From Pseudomonas rhodesiae (GTDB lineage: Bacteria; Pseudomonadota; Gammaproteobacteria; Pseudomonadales; Pseudomonadaceae): a DNA stretch of 64,000 nucleotides. The notes beneath the pieces were generated by a model. That model made no database searches. It was given only the letters and a program-made list of their open reading frames with translations, and was not told where the DNA came from. The translations under genes were made by a program, and so were the position numbers. The stretch lies in contig NZ_VFEU01000005.1 of NCBI RefSeq assembly GCF_007858255.1, forward strand, positions 342,292 through 406,291, given 5' to 3'. This document shows, one piece after another, positions 7,951-19,707 of this stretch (the stretch's first letter is position 1; each line of letters opens with the position of its first letter).

Positions 7951-7978
7951 AAAAACCGGCCTCGCAGCCGGTTTTTTT
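7951..7978. terminator. bidirectional rho-independent terminator
   Basis: Perfect 7-bp stem AACCGGC / GCCGGTT around a CTCGCA loop (7954-7973), with an A-run before and a T-run after, so it works for both the rightward hopJ-like run and the leftward trxB gene. Confidence 0.9.
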
Positions 7979-7989
7979 ATATGGGCACT

Positions 7990-9246
<1,257 letters not shown>

Positions 9247-10032
9247 ATGCCCGCCCCTGTACTTTCCGGCCCGCAATACCTGCGCGAGGGCCTCAAACTG
9301 GTGTTGAGCCCCGGCCTGCGTTTGTTTGTGCTGCTGCCGCTGGCGATCAACCTGATCTTGTTCGTCGGCCTGATCTATTTTGCCGGCCATCAGTTCAGCC
9401 TGTGGGTCGATCACTTGATGCCGACCCTGCCCAGTTGGCTGAGTTTTCTCAATTATCTGCTGTGGCCATTGTTTGTGGTGCTGGTGGTGCTGATGGTGTT
9501 TTTCACCTTCACGATGCTCGCCAACATCATCGCGGCACCGTTCAATGGCTTCCTGGCGGAGAAGGTCGAAGTGGTGGTGCGGGGCACCGATGACTTCCCG
9601 CCCTTCAGTTGGGGCGAACTGATCGCCATGGTTCCCCGCACCCTGGCCCGGGAAATGCGCAAGCTGGGTTACTTCCTGCCACGGGCCATCGGCCTGTTTA
9701 TCCTGTCGTTCATTCCGGTGGTCAACCTGGTCGCCGCACCGCTGTGGCTGCTGTTCGGCGTATGGATGATGGCGATCCAGTACATCGACTACCCGGCGGA
9801 CAACCACAAACTGGGCTGGAACGAAATGCTCGCCTGGCTGCGCCAGAAACGCTGGCAGAGCATGAGCTTCGGCGGCGTCGTCTATCTGGTGCTATTGGTG
9901 CCGGTGGTCAACCTGTTGATGATGCCGGCGGCGGTGGCCGGCGCAACGCTGTTCTGGGTGCGTGAGCAGGGGGCCGAGGCCATGGCGCAGCAACACAAAG
10001 CGACACCCGTCATAAATCCATCATCCCGATGA
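9247..10032 (+). CDS. cysZ: CysZ-type sulfate transporter
   Basis: 261 residues with four to six hydrophobic segments ([44 protein letters not shown], and others) and the family signature [19 protein letters not shown]. CysZ is an inner-membrane sulfate permease feeding assimilatory sulfate reduction. The ATG at 9247 has a CGGAG ribosome site. It is followed 37 bp later by the glycosyltransferase gene, so they may be co-transcribed. Confidence 0.92.
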   Translation: MPAPVLSGPQYLREGLKLVLSPGLRLFVLLPLAINLILFVGLIYFAGHQFSLWVDHLMPTLPSWLSFLNYLLWPLFVVLVVLMVFFTFTMLANIIAAPFNGFLAEKVEVVVRGTDDFPPFSWGELIAMVPRTLAREMRKLGYFLPRAIGLFILSFIPVVNLVAAPLWLLFGVWMMAIQYIDYPADNHKLGWNEMLAWLRQKRWQSMSFGGVVYLVLLVPVVNLLMMPAAVAGATLFWVREQGAEAMAQQHKATPVINPSSR

Positions 10033-10048
10033 CACATTGACGACATGG

Positions 10049-10067
10049 CCCACAGTGAGACTGTGGG
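10049..10067 (+). promoter_or_regulatory. perfect hairpin covering the glycosyltransferase initiation region
   Basis: CCCACAG-TGAGA-CTGTGGG is a perfect 7-bp stem with a 5-nt loop, ending 2 nt before the ATG at 10070. No ordinary purine-rich ribosome site is visible upstream of that ATG, so the hairpin occupies the place where one should be. It could limit translation. Confidence 0.55.
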
Positions 10068-10069
10068 TC

Positions 10070-11272
10070 ATGACGACAGCTTCGCTTCACATCACCCTGA
10101 TTACCGAAACCTTCCCGCCAGAGATCAACGGGGTGGCCAATACCCTCGGCCGCTTGTGCGATGGTTTGCGCGCCCGTGGCCATCAAGTCGAACTGGTGCG
10201 CCCACGCCAGAGCGTTGACCAGAGCCGCCCGAGCGACGCCCAATTGCTACTGTGCCGTGGCTGGCCGCTGCCAGGTTATCCGGGGCTGCAATGGGGCCAA
10301 TCGTCGATGCACAAGTTACTACGACGCTGGACACGTCAGCGCCCGGATGTGCTGTACATCGCCACCGAAGGCCCCTTGGGGTTGTCGGCGTTGCGCGCGG
10401 CGCGGCGTTTGGGGATCAGCGTGGTCAGTGGTTTCCACACCAATTTCCAGCAGTACTCGAACCAATATGGTCTGAGCCTGTTAAGCCGGATGGTCACCCA
10501 CTATCTGCGCTGGTTCCATAACCGTTCCAGCTTGACGCTGGTGCCCAGCGCCAGCCAACGCCTGGAACTGGAACGCCGGCATTTCGAGCGCCTGGGCATG
10601 CTGTCGCGCGGCGTCGACAGCCAACTCTTCCACCCGGCCAAACGCGACAATGCACTGCGCGACAGTTGGGGGTTAGGCAACGAGGATGTGGCGGTGCTGC
10701 ATGTCGGGCGACTGGCCCAGGAAAAAAACCTCGGGTTGCTCAAACGTTGCTTCGAGTCCTTGCAGACCACTTATCCACAGCGCCGACTGAAATTAATCAT
10801 CGTCGGCGACGGCCCACAGCGGCCTCAACTGGAGCGCGACCTCCCGGACGCAATCTTCTGCGGCACCCAGCGCGGCGAGACCCTGGCCAGGCACTATGCC
10901 TCGGGGGACCTGTTCCTGTTTCCGAGCCTCACAGAAACCTTCGGCAATGTTGTGTTGGAAGCCATGGCCTCAGGATTGGGCGTGGTGGCGTACGATCAGG
11001 CGGCCGCGACCCAGCACATCCGCCATGGCTATAACGGTGTGCTGGCGATGCCTGGAGATGAGGACGCGTTTTGCGATGCGGCCAACTGGCTACTCGAAGA
11101 ACGCGAAAGTTTGCGCAGGGCACGCTTGAATGCACGCCAGCATGCGAGCCGCCAAGGCTGGCCGGCGATCATTGAGCAGTTCGAGCGCCAATTGCGCGGT
11201 GTCTGCGAGGGCGGGCACCTGGCACCCGCCCTGTCGCCGCTTACACCAGGGTCGTCAACGCCTCACGACTGA
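10070..11272 (+). CDS. family-4 glycosyltransferase
   Basis: 400 residues from the ATG at 10070 (MTTASLHITLITETFPPEING); a TTG 11 codons upstream is less likely. It is a GT-B glycosyltransferase: the N-terminal domain contains ETFPPEINGVANTLGRL, and the C-terminal domain contains HVGRLAQEKNL, the LIIVGDGPQRPQLER loop and the nucleotide-sugar site FLFPSLTETFGNVVLEAMASGLGVVAYD (E-x7-E). It resembles alpha-mannosyl or glucosyl transferases acting on lipids in the cytoplasmic leaflet, but the acceptor is unknown. Its 3' end overlaps the convergent oxidoreductase gene by 32 bp. Confidence 0.88.
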   Translation: MTTASLHITLITETFPPEINGVANTLGRLCDGLRARGHQVELVRPRQSVDQSRPSDAQLLLCRGWPLPGYPGLQWGQSSMHKLLRRWTRQRPDVLYIATEGPLGLSALRAARRLGISVVSGFHTNFQQYSNQYGLSLLSRMVTHYLRWFHNRSSLTLVPSASQRLELERRHFERLGMLSRGVDSQLFHPAKRDNALRDSWGLGNEDVAVLHVGRLAQEKNLGLLKRCFESLQTTYPQRRLKLIIVGDGPQRPQLERDLPDAIFCGTQRGETLARHYASGDLFLFPSLTETFGNVVLEAMASGLGVVAYDQAAATQHIRHGYNGVLAMPGDEDAFCDAANWLLEERESLRRARLNARQHASRQGWPAIIEQFERQLRGVCEGGHLAPALSPLTPGSSTPHD

Positions 11273-12344
11273 ACGGCAGGATGTCGGCTTCGCGGCCTTC
11301 GCGCACCTTGACGGCCCAATCCGGGTCCACCAGCAGCGCACGACCTACGGCAACCAAGTCGAACTCATCGTTGTTCAGACGCTCCAGCAGTTTTTCCAGG
11401 CTGGCCGGTTGGGCGACCTTATCGGTGTTGACCATAAATTGCAGGAACTCGCCATCCAAGCCGACGCTGCCGACGGTGATGGTGGGTTTACCGGTGAGCT
11501 GGCGAGTCCAGCCGGCCAGATTAAGGTCGGAACCTTCGAACTCCGGCTCCCAAAAACGCCGCGTGGAGCAGTGGAAAATATCCACACCCGCGTCAGATAG
11601 CGGCTTGAGAAACTCACCCAGCGCTTCGGGGGTTTGTACCAGACGCGCGGTGTAGTCCTGTTGTTTCCACTGGGAGAAACGGAAGATGATCGGAAAGTCC
11701 GGGCCCACAGCGGCGCGGGTTGCTTGGATCAGCTCGATGGCGAACCGCGAGCGGTTGGCCAGGCTGCCGCCGTACTCGTCGGTGCGCTGGTTGCTGCCTT
11801 CCCAGAAGAACTGGTCTACCAGATAGCCGTGGGCGCCGTGGATTTCCACGCCGTCCATGCCGATACGCTGCGCGTCTTTAGCCGCTTGTGCGAAGGCGGC
11901 GATGACGTCCTGGATATCCTGGGCGGTCATACCGTGGACGACCACGTTGCCATCCTTGAGTTTTTCCATCGGGCCGTAGGCCGGTACGCTAGCGTCTGGC
12001 TCGGTGCCTATGCGGCGTACGCTGCCTACATGCCACAACTGCGGGACAATCTTGCCACCCTCGGCGTGCACGGCGTCCACCACTTTCTTCCAACCGGCCA
12101 GAGCAGCTTCGCCATAGAAATGCGGGACGTTCGAGTAGCCGTTGGAGGCTTTATGACCCACCACGGTGCCTTCGGTAATGATCAGACCCACGCCTGCGGC
12201 GGCACGGCGGCGGTAATACTCGACAACCTTGGCATTGGGCACGCCGCCGGGCGAGAACGAACGGGTCATCGGCGCCATGACCACACGGGTCGGCAAGTGC
12301 AGCGCACCGAGCTGGAACGGTTTGAACAAGGCTTGGGCAGGCAT
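11241..12344 (-). CDS. NADH:flavin oxidoreductase (old yellow enzyme family)
   Basis: 367 residues from the ATG at 12342-12344 (MPAQALFKPFQLGALHLPTR); a 23-residue upstream extension is not family-like. It is an FMN-binding TIM barrel with VVMAPMTRSF, the substrate loop EIHGAHGYLVDQFFWEGSNQ and RTDEYGGSLANRSRF, and a C-terminal phosphate site (VAVGRALLVDPDWAVKVREG). OYE-type enzymes reduce activated C=C bonds or xenobiotics with NAD(P)H. The physiological substrate cannot be told from sequence. Convergent with the glycosyltransferase. Confidence 0.9.
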   Translation of the reverse strand: MPAQALFKPFQLGALHLPTRVVMAPMTRSFSPGGVPNAKVVEYYRRRAAAGVGLIITEGTVVGHKASNGYSNVPHFYGEAALAGWKKVVDAVHAEGGKIVPQLWHVGSVRRIGTEPDASVPAYGPMEKLKDGNVVVHGMTAQDIQDVIAAFAQAAKDAQRIGMDGVEIHGAHGYLVDQFFWEGSNQRTDEYGGSLANRSRFAIELIQATRAAVGPDFPIIFRFSQWKQQDYTARLVQTPEALGEFLKPLSDAGVDIFHCSTRRFWEPEFEGSDLNLAGWTRQLTGKPTITVGSVGLDGEFLQFMVNTDKVAQPASLEKLLERLNNDEFDLVAVGRALLVDPDWAVKVREGREADILPFSREALTTLV

Positions 12345-12451
12345 GGGAGCACTCCACAAAGGGCTGGATTTATGATGCGGATAATATGGCCAGCATCGTG
12401 TGTGGAGTAGCACTATTGATCTGAGTGATTAAGGCTTAGAAACGCCGAACA

Positions 12452-12483
12452 CCTGCAGGCGCAAACATGCTTGCGCCCGCAGG
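12452..12483 (-). terminator. hairpin downstream of glutathione peroxidase gene
   Basis: CCTGCAGGCGCAA / TTGCGCCCGCAGG around ACATGC forms a long stem starting 10 bp after the peroxidase stop codon on the minus strand. The T-tract is poor, so it may stabilise the 3' end rather than terminate efficiently. Confidence 0.55.
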
Positions 12484-12492
12484 TGAGGGGGA

Positions 12493-12975
12493 TCAGGACA
12501 AGGCTTTTTCGATGGCCTGAATGACCGTCGGATCATCCGGCGCCGTGCGCGGCGAGAAGCGCGCAAGCACGCGGCCATCTTTACCCAGCAGGAATTTTTC
12601 GAAGTTCCAGGTGATATCCCCAGGAAACTCGGCACCCTCGCCCGCCAGCAAGCGGTACAGCTGGTGACGCTCAGGGCCGTTCACGTCGAGTTTGCTACCC
12701 AGGGGGAAGGTCACGCCGTAATTCAGGCTGCAGAACGCGCGGATTTCTTCCTCGCTGCCGGGTTCCTGGCCCGCAAACTGGTTGCACGGCAGGCCCAGCA
12801 CGGTAAATCCGCGGCCTTTGTATTGTTTATAGAGGTTTTCCAACGCCGCATATTGCGGGGTCAAACCGCACTTGGACGCAACGTTGACCACCAGCACAAC
12901 TTGCCCCTTGAAAGGCGCCAGCGGCAGCTCCTGTCCGTCTAAAGCTTTGAGTTTCAGGTCGTGGAAAGCACTCAT
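12493..12975 (-). CDS. glutathione peroxidase
   Basis: 160 residues from the ATG at 12973-12975 (MSAFHDLKLKALDGQELPLA), with a GGAG ribosome site just upstream on the minus strand. It is the cysteine type: NVASKCGLTPQYAALENLY places the peroxidatic Cys at 36, followed by LGLPCNQFAGQEPGS and the tryptophan loop ITWNFEKFLLGKDG. Bacterial enzymes of this form often use thioredoxin rather than glutathione to reduce organic hydroperoxides. It lies upstream of and on the same strand as the OYE oxidoreductase, across a 148-bp gap with a hairpin. Confidence 0.92.
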   Translation of the reverse strand: MSAFHDLKLKALDGQELPLAPFKGQVVLVVNVASKCGLTPQYAALENLYKQYKGRGFTVLGLPCNQFAGQEPGSEEEIRAFCSLNYGVTFPLGSKLDVNGPERHQLYRLLAGEGAEFPGDITWNFEKFLLGKDGRVLARFSPRTAPDDPTVIQAIEKALS

Positions 12976-13076
12976 GACGAACTCCAGATATCCCATGTTC
13001 TATGCATTGCGGCTGTTCGAGAGTACAGACCGCAAGCCTGCAATCATAGACGGCGATTACAAAACCCGCCTGCGGG

Positions 13077-13541
13077 TTACTGAGCGGTCGGCCACGGCAA
13101 AATCGGAATCGCCGTGACGGCATTCTGCGGGCTGCCCTCGATCAGGCGGTCGCTGTAGACCAGGTACACCAGGGTATTGCGCTTCTTGTCGAGGAAACGC
13201 ACCACCTGCATGGTCTTGAACACCAGCGAGGTGCGCTCCTTGAACACTTCATCGCCATCCTTGAGTTCGCCCTTGAAGCGGATCGGCCCGACCTGACGGC
13301 AGGCGATCGAGGCTTCGGCGCGGTCTTCGGCCAGACCAAGGCCGCCTTTCACGCCGCCAGTCTTGGCGCGCGAGAGGTAGCAGGTCACGCCGTCGACCTT
13401 GGGGTCATCGAACGCTTCGACCACGATCCGGTCATTGGGGCCGACGAATTTGAACACCGTCGACACCTGGCCAACTTCCTCGGCAGACGCCAGCAGCGGC
13501 ATGGCCAACAGCAGGCCGAGCAATCCTTTCATTACGCGCAT
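13077..13541 (-). CDS. creA: CreA-family periplasmic protein
   Basis: 154 residues with an N-terminal signal peptide ([20 protein letters not shown], cleavage after about residue 20). The body matches Cre[41 protein letters not shown] and a C-terminal [27 protein letters not shown]. Its function is unknown in all bacteria. It lies 15 bp downstream of proB on the same strand and is probably co-transcribed. Confidence 0.9.
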   Translation of the reverse strand: MRVMKGLLGLLLAMPLLASAEEVGQVSTVFKFVGPNDRIVVEAFDDPKVDGVTCYLSRAKTGGVKGGLGLAEDRAEASIACRQVGPIRFKGELKDGDEVFKERTSLVFKTMQVVRFLDKKRNTLVYLVYSDRLIEGSPQNAVTAIPILPWPTAQ

Positions 13542-13556
13542 CGTGTATTCCTTTGG

Positions 13557-14675
13557 TTAAACCAGGATCAGGTTATCGCGGTGCACCAGTTCCGGCTCCG
13601 CCATGTAACCCAATAGACCGACAATCGCGTCGGACGGCTGCCCGATGATTTTTTGCGCTTCCAGAGCGCTGTAGTTGGCCAGGCCGCGGGCGATCTCACG
13701 ACCGTCCGGCGCCACGCAGACCACCATCTCGCCACGGCGGAAGCTGCCCTGCACTTGCTTGACGCCTACCGGCAACAAGCTTTTGTTGCCTTGGGACAAC
13801 GCCGCCACAGCGCCGTCGTCCAGCACCAGGGTGCCACGGGTTTGCAAATGCCCCGCCAGCCACTGCTTGCGTGCCGCCAACATGCCGCGCTCCGGCGACA
13901 GCAACGTGCCGATGCGCTCGCCGGCCTTGAGACGGTCCAGCACACGCTCCAGGCGCCCACCGACGATGATGGTGTGCGCGCCGGAACGCGCCGCCAGGCG
14001 CGCAGCGCGCAGCTTGGTCTGCATACCGCCACGGCCCAAAGCACCGCCGACACTGCCGGCCACGGCATCGAGCGCCGGGTCATCGGCGCGCGCTTCGTAA
14101 ATAAGCTGGGCATCGGGGTTGTTGCGCGGGTCGGCGTCGAACATGCCGTCGCGGTCGGTGAGGATCACCAACAGATCGGCTTCCACCAGGTTGGCCACGA
14201 GGGCGGCCAGGGTGTCGTTGTCGCCGAAGCGGATTTCGTCGGTGACCACGGTATCGTTCTCGTTGATCACCGGGATCACCTTGAGCTCCACCAGGGCGCG
14301 CAAGGTGCTGCGGGCGTTCAGGTAGCGTTTGCGGTCGGACAGGTCGTCGTGGGTCAGCAGGATCTGCGCGGTGTGACGGCCGTGCTCGGCAAAGCTGGAT
14401 TCCCAGGCTTGCACCAGGCCCATCTGGCCGATGGCGGCCGCCGCCTGCAGCTCGTGCATCGCGCTGGGTCGCGCGGTCCAGCCGAGGCGGCTCATGCCGG
14501 CGGCAACCGCCCCGGACGACACCAGTACCAATTCAACACCGGCCTCATGCAAGGCCACCATCTGCTCGACCCAGACGCTCATGGCTGCGCGATCGAGCCC
14601 CTTGCCATCCGCCGTCAGCAGCGCACTGCCGATCTTTACGACCCAGCGCTGCGCGCCTGTCACTTTGCTCCGCAT
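13557..14675 (-). CDS. proB: glutamate 5-kinase
   Basis: 372 residues from the ATG at 14673-14675 ([20 protein letters not shown]), the length and N-terminus of pseudomonad ProB; an adjacent ATG one codon upstream is possible. The amino-acid kinase domain ([65 protein letters not shown]) is followed by a C-terminal PUA domain (residues about 275-365). It catalyses the first step of proline synthesis. It follows obgE on the same strand after a terminator. Confidence 0.96.
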   Translation of the reverse strand: MRSKVTGAQRWVVKIGSALLTADGKGLDRAAMSVWVEQMVALHEAGVELVLVSSGAVAAGMSRLGWTARPSAMHELQAAAAIGQMGLVQAWESSFAEHGRHTAQILLTHDDLSDRKRYLNARSTLRALVELKVIPVINENDTVVTDEIRFGDNDTLAALVANLVEADLLVILTDRDGMFDADPRNNPDAQLIYEARADDPALDAVAGSVGGALGRGGMQTKLRAARLAARSGAHTIIVGGRLERVLDRLKAGERIGTLLSPERGMLAARKQWLAGHLQTRGTLVLDDGAVAALSQGNKSLLPVGVKQVQGSFRRGEMVVCVAPDGREIARGLANYSALEAQKIIGQPSDAIVGLLGYMAEPELVHRDNLILV

Positions 14676-14757
14676 CATCTTCAACCTTAGAGTGAGGGCT
14701 GCGCGACCCAGCGCGGCCCATAACGTTATTCGTGGCTACTTTAAAGACTACAGATAC

Positions 14758-14786
14758 CAAAACGCCGCTCAAGTGAGCGGCGCTTA
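14758..14786 (-). terminator. rho-independent terminator after obgE
   Basis: CGCCGCTC-AAGT-GAGCGGCG (14763-14782) is a perfect 8-bp stem. On the minus strand it is followed by TTTTGG, 20 bp beyond the obgE stop. Confidence 0.8.
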
Positions 14787-14802
14787 AGTTTACTGCAACG
14801 AA

Positions 14803-16056
<1,254 letters not shown>

Positions 16057-16175
16057 TTAAGAAACCAAGACATAAGACTCTTGCAAAAATGAGCGCAGCG
16101 ACCTCAAGCAACATCCGCAAAATCCGCTGCTCTTGCCCATCACAAACAGCTTTGCAAGAGACTCACTCCACAAAC

Positions 16176-16207
16176 GAAAAAGCCCCGTCGCAAGACAGGG
16201 CTTTTCC
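16176..16207 (-). terminator. terminator between rpmA and obgE
   Basis: On the minus strand AAAAGCCCTGTC-TTGC-GACGGGGCTTTTT forms a near-perfect stem with a U-run, 14 bp after the rpmA stop. It must be partial or obgE must have its own promoter. Confidence 0.85.
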
Positions 16208-16220
16208 AGCGATCTCGCAA

Positions 16221-16478
16221 TTAAGCTGCGACAACGCTCACGTAACGGCGGTTGAACGCGCCTTTTACTTCAAACTTGATCACGCCTTCGATTTTAGCGA
16301 AGAGGGTGTGATCTTTACCCATGCCAACGCCGTAGCCAGCGTGGAATTGGGTGCCGCGCTGACGCACGATGATGTTGCCCGGAATGATTTTCTGGCCGCC
16401 ATACATCTTCACGCCAAGGCGTTTGGCTTCTGAGTCGCGACCGTTACGGGTACTACCACCAGCTTTTTTGTGTGCCAT
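16221..16478 (-). CDS. rpmA: 50S ribosomal protein L27
   Basis: 85 residues, start [20 protein letters not shown], the conserved L27 N-terminus that reaches toward the peptidyl-transferase centre, then [27 protein letters not shown]. No N-terminal propeptide of the Firmicute type. Second gene of the rplU-rpmA operon. Confidence 0.97.
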   Translation of the reverse strand: MAHKKAGGSTRNGRDSEAKRLGVKMYGGQKIIPGNIIVRQRGTQFHAGYGVGMGKDHTLFAKIEGVIKFEVKGAFNRRYVSVVAA

Positions 16479-16512
16479 GAGTCAATTCTCCTAGTGAGGA
16501 ATTAGGCTGAAA

Positions 16513-16827
16513 TTAAGCCTGAATACCGGTGATTTTGATCTCGGTGTACCACTGGCGGTGGCCCATACGCTTCATGTGGTGCTTACGACGACGGAACTTG
16601 ATGATGCGGACTTTATCGTGACGACCTTGGGAGATCACTTCAGCCACAACGGTAGCGCCAGCAACGACTGGAGCGCCGATGTTCACGTCATCGCCATTGG
16701 CGACCAACAGAACGCGATCAAAAGTCACGGATTCGCCGGTAGCGATTTCCAGTTTTTCGATCTTCAGGTATTCACCTGGGGCGACCTTGTATTGCTTGCC
16801 ACCAGTAACAATTACTGCGTACGACAT
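16513..16827 (-). CDS. rplU: 50S ribosomal protein L21
   Basis: 104 residues from the ATG at 16825-16827 ([20 protein letters not shown]); a longer open frame upstream is not L21-like. The C-terminal signature [31 protein letters not shown] is intact. It leads the rplU-rpmA unit; the promoter lies in the 239 bp before the divergent ispB gene. Confidence 0.97.
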   Translation of the reverse strand: MSYAVIVTGGKQYKVAPGEYLKIEKLEIATGESVTFDRVLLVANGDDVNIGAPVVAGATVVAEVISQGRHDKVRIIKFRRRKHHMKRMGHRQWYTEIKITGIQA

Positions 16828-17066
16828 GGTATTTCTCCGATAATCCTGCTCACCCAGCGCTTTATAAGAAGAGGTATTGGCTGGCATGGCTGCATGGGAT
16901 GGACGTCCCGAATGCAATTGCGTAAGGCAGGTGCTGCCCAGGAAGTTCAGGGTGCGCGATTGTACGCAAGGTAAATGGGTGTTGCAAGAGGCCGTCCATC
17001 GCGCCTTGACACTGCGGGGCCTGGGTCCTAGCATGCCGCGCAACCCTTCTGGAGCGACTGTCGCTG

Positions 17067-18035
17067 ATGCAACCCCAAGCTTTCTACCGCGCGGTCGCGG
17101 ACGATTTTAGCGCCGTCGACGGCATCATCAAGCAGCAGCTGACATCTAAAGTGCCGCTGGTCTCCAAAATTGGCGACTACATTACGTCGGCCGGCGGCAA
17201 ACGCCTGCGTCCTTTATTAGTGTTGCTGTGCGGCAAGGCCCTGGGCCGCGAAGGCGATGACCTGCGCTTGCTGGCCGCCACCATTGAATTCCTGCACACC
17301 GCCACCCTGCTGCATGACGACGTGGTCGACATGTCCGGCATGCGCCGTGGCCGCGAGACCGCCAATGCCATGTGGGGCAACGCGCCCAGTGTGCTGGTGG
17401 GTGACTTCCTGTATTCGCGCTCGTTCGAAATGATGGTCGAGCTGGGCTCGATGCCGGTGATGAAAATCCTGTCCCAGGCCACGCGCATCATCGCCGAGGG
17501 CGAAGTGCTGCAACTGTCCAAGGTGCGCGACGCCAGCACCACCGAAGAAACCTATATGGAAGTGATTCGCGGCAAAACCGCGATGCTCTTCGAGGCCTCC
17601 ACCCACAGCGCCGCCGCGTTGTGCGGCGCGACCGCCGAGCAGGCCGAAGCCTTGCGTACGTTCGGCGATCATCTGGGCGTGGCATTCCAGTTGGTGGACG
17701 ATTTGCTCGACTACCGTGGCGACGCCGAAACCCTGGGCAAGAACGTCGGCGACGACCTGGCCGAAGGCAAGCCCACCCTGCCACTGATCTACACCATGCG
17801 CGAAGGTACGCCGGAGCAGGCTGCCCTGGTGCGCAAAGCCATCCAGAAAGGCGGGATCGAAGACCTGGAAAGCATCCGTGAGGCCGTCGAGGCGTCTGGT
17901 TCGCTGGAATACACCGCGCAACTGGCCCGTGACTACGTAGCCCGTGCCATCCAGTGCCTGGACGCCCTGCCCGCCAGCGAATACCGGGACGCCCTGGTTG
18001 AGCTGAGTGAGTTCGCGGTAGCCCGTACGCACTAA
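17067..18035 (+). CDS. ispB: octaprenyl/nonaprenyl diphosphate synthase
   Basis: 322 residues, trans-type polyprenyl synthase. The first aspartate-rich motif [19 protein letters not shown] (Asp84-Asp88) and the second [12 protein letters not shown] are intact, with [12 protein letters not shown] for substrate binding. It makes the ubiquinone side chain; the chain length (C45 in Pseudomonas) is not decidable by eye. Divergent from rplU, the common arrangement in gammaproteobacteria. Confidence 0.95.
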   Translation: MQPQAFYRAVADDFSAVDGIIKQQLTSKVPLVSKIGDYITSAGGKRLRPLLVLLCGKALGREGDDLRLLAATIEFLHTATLLHDDVVDMSGMRRGRETANAMWGNAPSVLVGDFLYSRSFEMMVELGSMPVMKILSQATRIIAEGEVLQLSKVRDASTTEETYMEVIRGKTAMLFEASTHSAAALCGATAEQAEALRTFGDHLGVAFQLVDDLLDYRGDAETLGKNVGDDLAEGKPTLPLIYTMREGTPEQAALVRKAIQKGGIEDLESIREAVEASGSLEYTAQLARDYVARAIQCLDALPASEYRDALVELSEFAVARTH

Positions 18036-18043
18036 GTCATTCC

Positions 18044-18075
18044 AATGTGGGAGGAGCTTGTCTCCTTCCACATTT
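18044..18075. repeat. REP-like palindrome after ispB
   Basis: AATGTGGGAGGAGC / TCTCCTTCCACATT flanks a TTG loop, a variant of the pseudomonad GTGGGAG palindrome. It starts 9 bp after the ispB stop and may protect the mRNA 3' end. Confidence 0.7.
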
Positions 18076-18153
18076 AGATTTCATTCAACCTGTAAGACCA
18101 TAAATCCCTATACAATGTGCGACTTTAGCCATCCTGACCTTTAAGGAGCGCAA

Positions 18154-18495
18154 GTGAGCACTTTGCCACCCTGCCCGAAATGCAATTCCGAATTCACCTA
18201 CGAAGACGGCACTCAACTGATCTGCCCGGAATGCGCCCATGAGTGGTCCGCCAATGGCGAGACCGAAGCAGCCGGCGATGAAACCGTTAAGAAGGACTCC
18301 GTGGGCAACGTGCTGCAGGACGGCGACACCATCACCGTGATCAAAGACCTCAAGGTCAAGGGCACCTCGCTGGTAGTAAAAGTCGGCACCAAGGTGAAGA
18401 ACATTCGCCTGTGCGACGGTGACCACGATATCGATTGCAAGATCGACGGCATCGGCCCGATGAAACTCAAGTCCGAGTTCGTGCGCAAAGTCTGA
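18154..18495 (+). CDS. yjdM: zinc-ribbon protein YjdM (PhnA family)
   Basis: 113 residues from a GTG start at 18154, with a strong AAGGAG ribosome site. The N-terminal zinc ribbon [25 protein letters not shown] is followed by an SH3-like domain ([24 protein letters not shown]). The old name PhnA does not mean phosphonoacetate hydrolase; function is unknown. It ends in a terminator at 18508. Confidence 0.9.
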   Translation: MSTLPPCPKCNSEFTYEDGTQLICPECAHEWSANGETEAAGDETVKKDSVGNVLQDGDTITVIKDLKVKGTSLVVKVGTKVKNIRLCDGDHDIDCKIDGIGPMKLKSEFVRKV

Positions 18496-18507
18496 ATCTG
18501 CTGCTTC

Positions 18508-18537
18508 CATCCCGCGCCCGCCGCGGGATGGCGTTTC
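18508..18537 (+). terminator. hairpin terminator after yjdM
   Basis: CATCCCGCG-CCCGC-CGCGGGATG is a perfect 9-bp stem (18508-18530) followed by GCGTTTCGCC, a weak T-tract. Confidence 0.65.
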
Positions 18538-18611
18538 GCCCTCTGCGTTGACCGAACGCAATGCCCTTCCAGAAAAAACAGAAAATCGCCAATAGGCACT
18601 TGCTATTCAGC

Positions 18612-18631
18612 GAATAAGAATTATTCTCATT
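18612..18631. promoter_or_regulatory. Fur-box-like site upstream of 85-residue gene
   Basis: GAATAAGAATTATTCTCATT closely follows the GATAAT/ATTATC hexamer pattern of Fur sites, lying 10 bp before the AAGGAG ribosome site of the next gene. It would overlap the promoter or transcription start and repress in iron-replete cells. Confidence 0.6.
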
Positions 18632-18655
18632 GAAACTCATCAAGGAGAATTGACC

Positions 18656-18913
18656 ATGACTTATTTGATCGACGCCTGGCTGGATCGCCCACACCCTTAC
18701 CTGCGGATCCTGCATCGGGAAACCGGCGAAGTCTGCGCGGTGCTTGAAGAAGAAGCGTTGAATGAACTGCAAGACCAGGGCGACCTGGACGTCAACGGCC
18801 TGAGTTCGAGCGAACCCGGTGTGCTCAAGGAGGTGGTGCGTAACCTGTTTCTGTTCTGCTATGCCCGAGCCTTGCGCCCGGCCACTGAGCTCAATGGCAA
18901 GTTTCATCCATGA
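18656..18913 (+). CDS. small conserved pseudomonad protein, probably iron-regulated
   Basis: 85 residues from the ATG at 18656, with AAGGAG at 18642-18647. Sequence MTYLIDAWLDRPHPYLRILH, acidic, soluble, no known domain. I recognise it as the counterpart of the P. aeruginosa gene next to fklB (PA4570 in that numbering, from memory). Its promoter carries a Fur-box-like sequence, so induction by iron limitation is likely. Function unknown. It is followed by a perfect palindrome at 18930. Confidence 0.82.
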   Translation: MTYLIDAWLDRPHPYLRILHRETGEVCAVLEEEALNELQDQGDLDVNGLSSSEPGVLKEVVRNLFLFCYARALRPATELNGKFHP

Positions 18914-18929
18914 GCTACGCCACCCAACA

Positions 18930-18959
18930 CTGTAGGAGCGAGCAAACTCGCTCCTACAG
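18930..18959. repeat. perfect palindrome (GTAGGAGCGAGC family)
   Basis: CTGTAGGAGCGAG-CAAA-CTCGCTCCTACAG, a 13-bp perfect stem lying between two convergent genes. It is a common pseudomonad intergenic palindrome distinct from the GTGGGAGGGGGC family, and can serve as a terminator for both sides. Confidence 0.8.
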
Positions 18960-18976
18960 GTGATCAGCCAACAGTC

Positions 18977-19594
18977 TTACAGAACGTCGAGCAGCTCGAC
19001 GTCAAACACCAGAACGCTGTGCGGCGGGATGCTGCCAACGCCTTGAGCGCCGTAAGCCAGCTCGCTCGGCACGTACAGGCGCCATTTGCTGCCGGCATTC
19101 ATCAGTTGCAGAGCTTCGGTCCAACCGGCGATCACGCCGCCGACCGGGAATTCGGCTGGCTGGCCACGCTCGTAGGAGCTGTCGAACACAGTGCCGTCGA
19201 TCAGGGTGCCGTGGTAGTGGGTACGCACTTGGTCTTCACGGGTCGGCTTGGCGCCGTCGCCCTGGGTCAGCACTTCAAATTGCAGGCCGGAAGCCAGGGT
19301 GGTGATGCCTTCGCGCTTGGCGTTTTCAGCCAGGAAGGCCAGGCCGGCACCGGCGGCCGCTTCAGCCTTGGCAGCTGCTTCAGCTTGCATGACTTCGCGG
19401 ATCACCTTGAAGCTGGCAGCCATTTGTTCCTGATCAACACGGCTTGGCTTGCCCGCGAAAGCGTCGGTCAGGCCGGCCAGGATTGCGTCCAGGCTCACGC
19501 CCGGTGGCGGGTTGTCGCGCAGTTGGTCGCCCAACTGACGGCCGATACCGTAGCTGACGCGGGTTTCGTCGGTGGACAGATTAACTTCGGACAT
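18977..19594 (-). CDS. fklB: FKBP-type peptidyl-prolyl isomerase (FklB)
   Basis: 205 residues from the ATG at 19592-19594 (MSEVNLSTDETRVSYGIGRQ); the longer frame upstream is not family-like. The N-terminal helical dimerisation region (1-90) is followed by an FKBP domain (TREDQVRTHYHGTLIDGTVFDSSYERGQPAEFPVG, then VPSELAYGAQGVGSIPPHSVLVFDVELLDVL). No signal peptide, so it is likely cytoplasmic FKBP22-like. It catalyses prolyl cis-trans isomerisation and may chaperone. Confidence 0.93.
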   Translation of the reverse strand: MSEVNLSTDETRVSYGIGRQLGDQLRDNPPPGVSLDAILAGLTDAFAGKPSRVDQEQMAASFKVIREVMQAEAAAKAEAAAGAGLAFLAENAKREGITTLASGLQFEVLTQGDGAKPTREDQVRTHYHGTLIDGTVFDSSYERGQPAEFPVGGVIAGWTEALQLMNAGSKWRLYVPSELAYGAQGVGSIPPHSVLVFDVELLDVL

Positions 19595-19707
19595 GAAGAG
19601 GCTCCGCTGTAGGGCGGTACTGAAAACACTGTCTCCCGCACCGCCCAAAACTAAAAGGGCCCGCAGACTAGCACACAAGACAGCCCTGTGATCAGCCCCC
19701 GCCCCGA

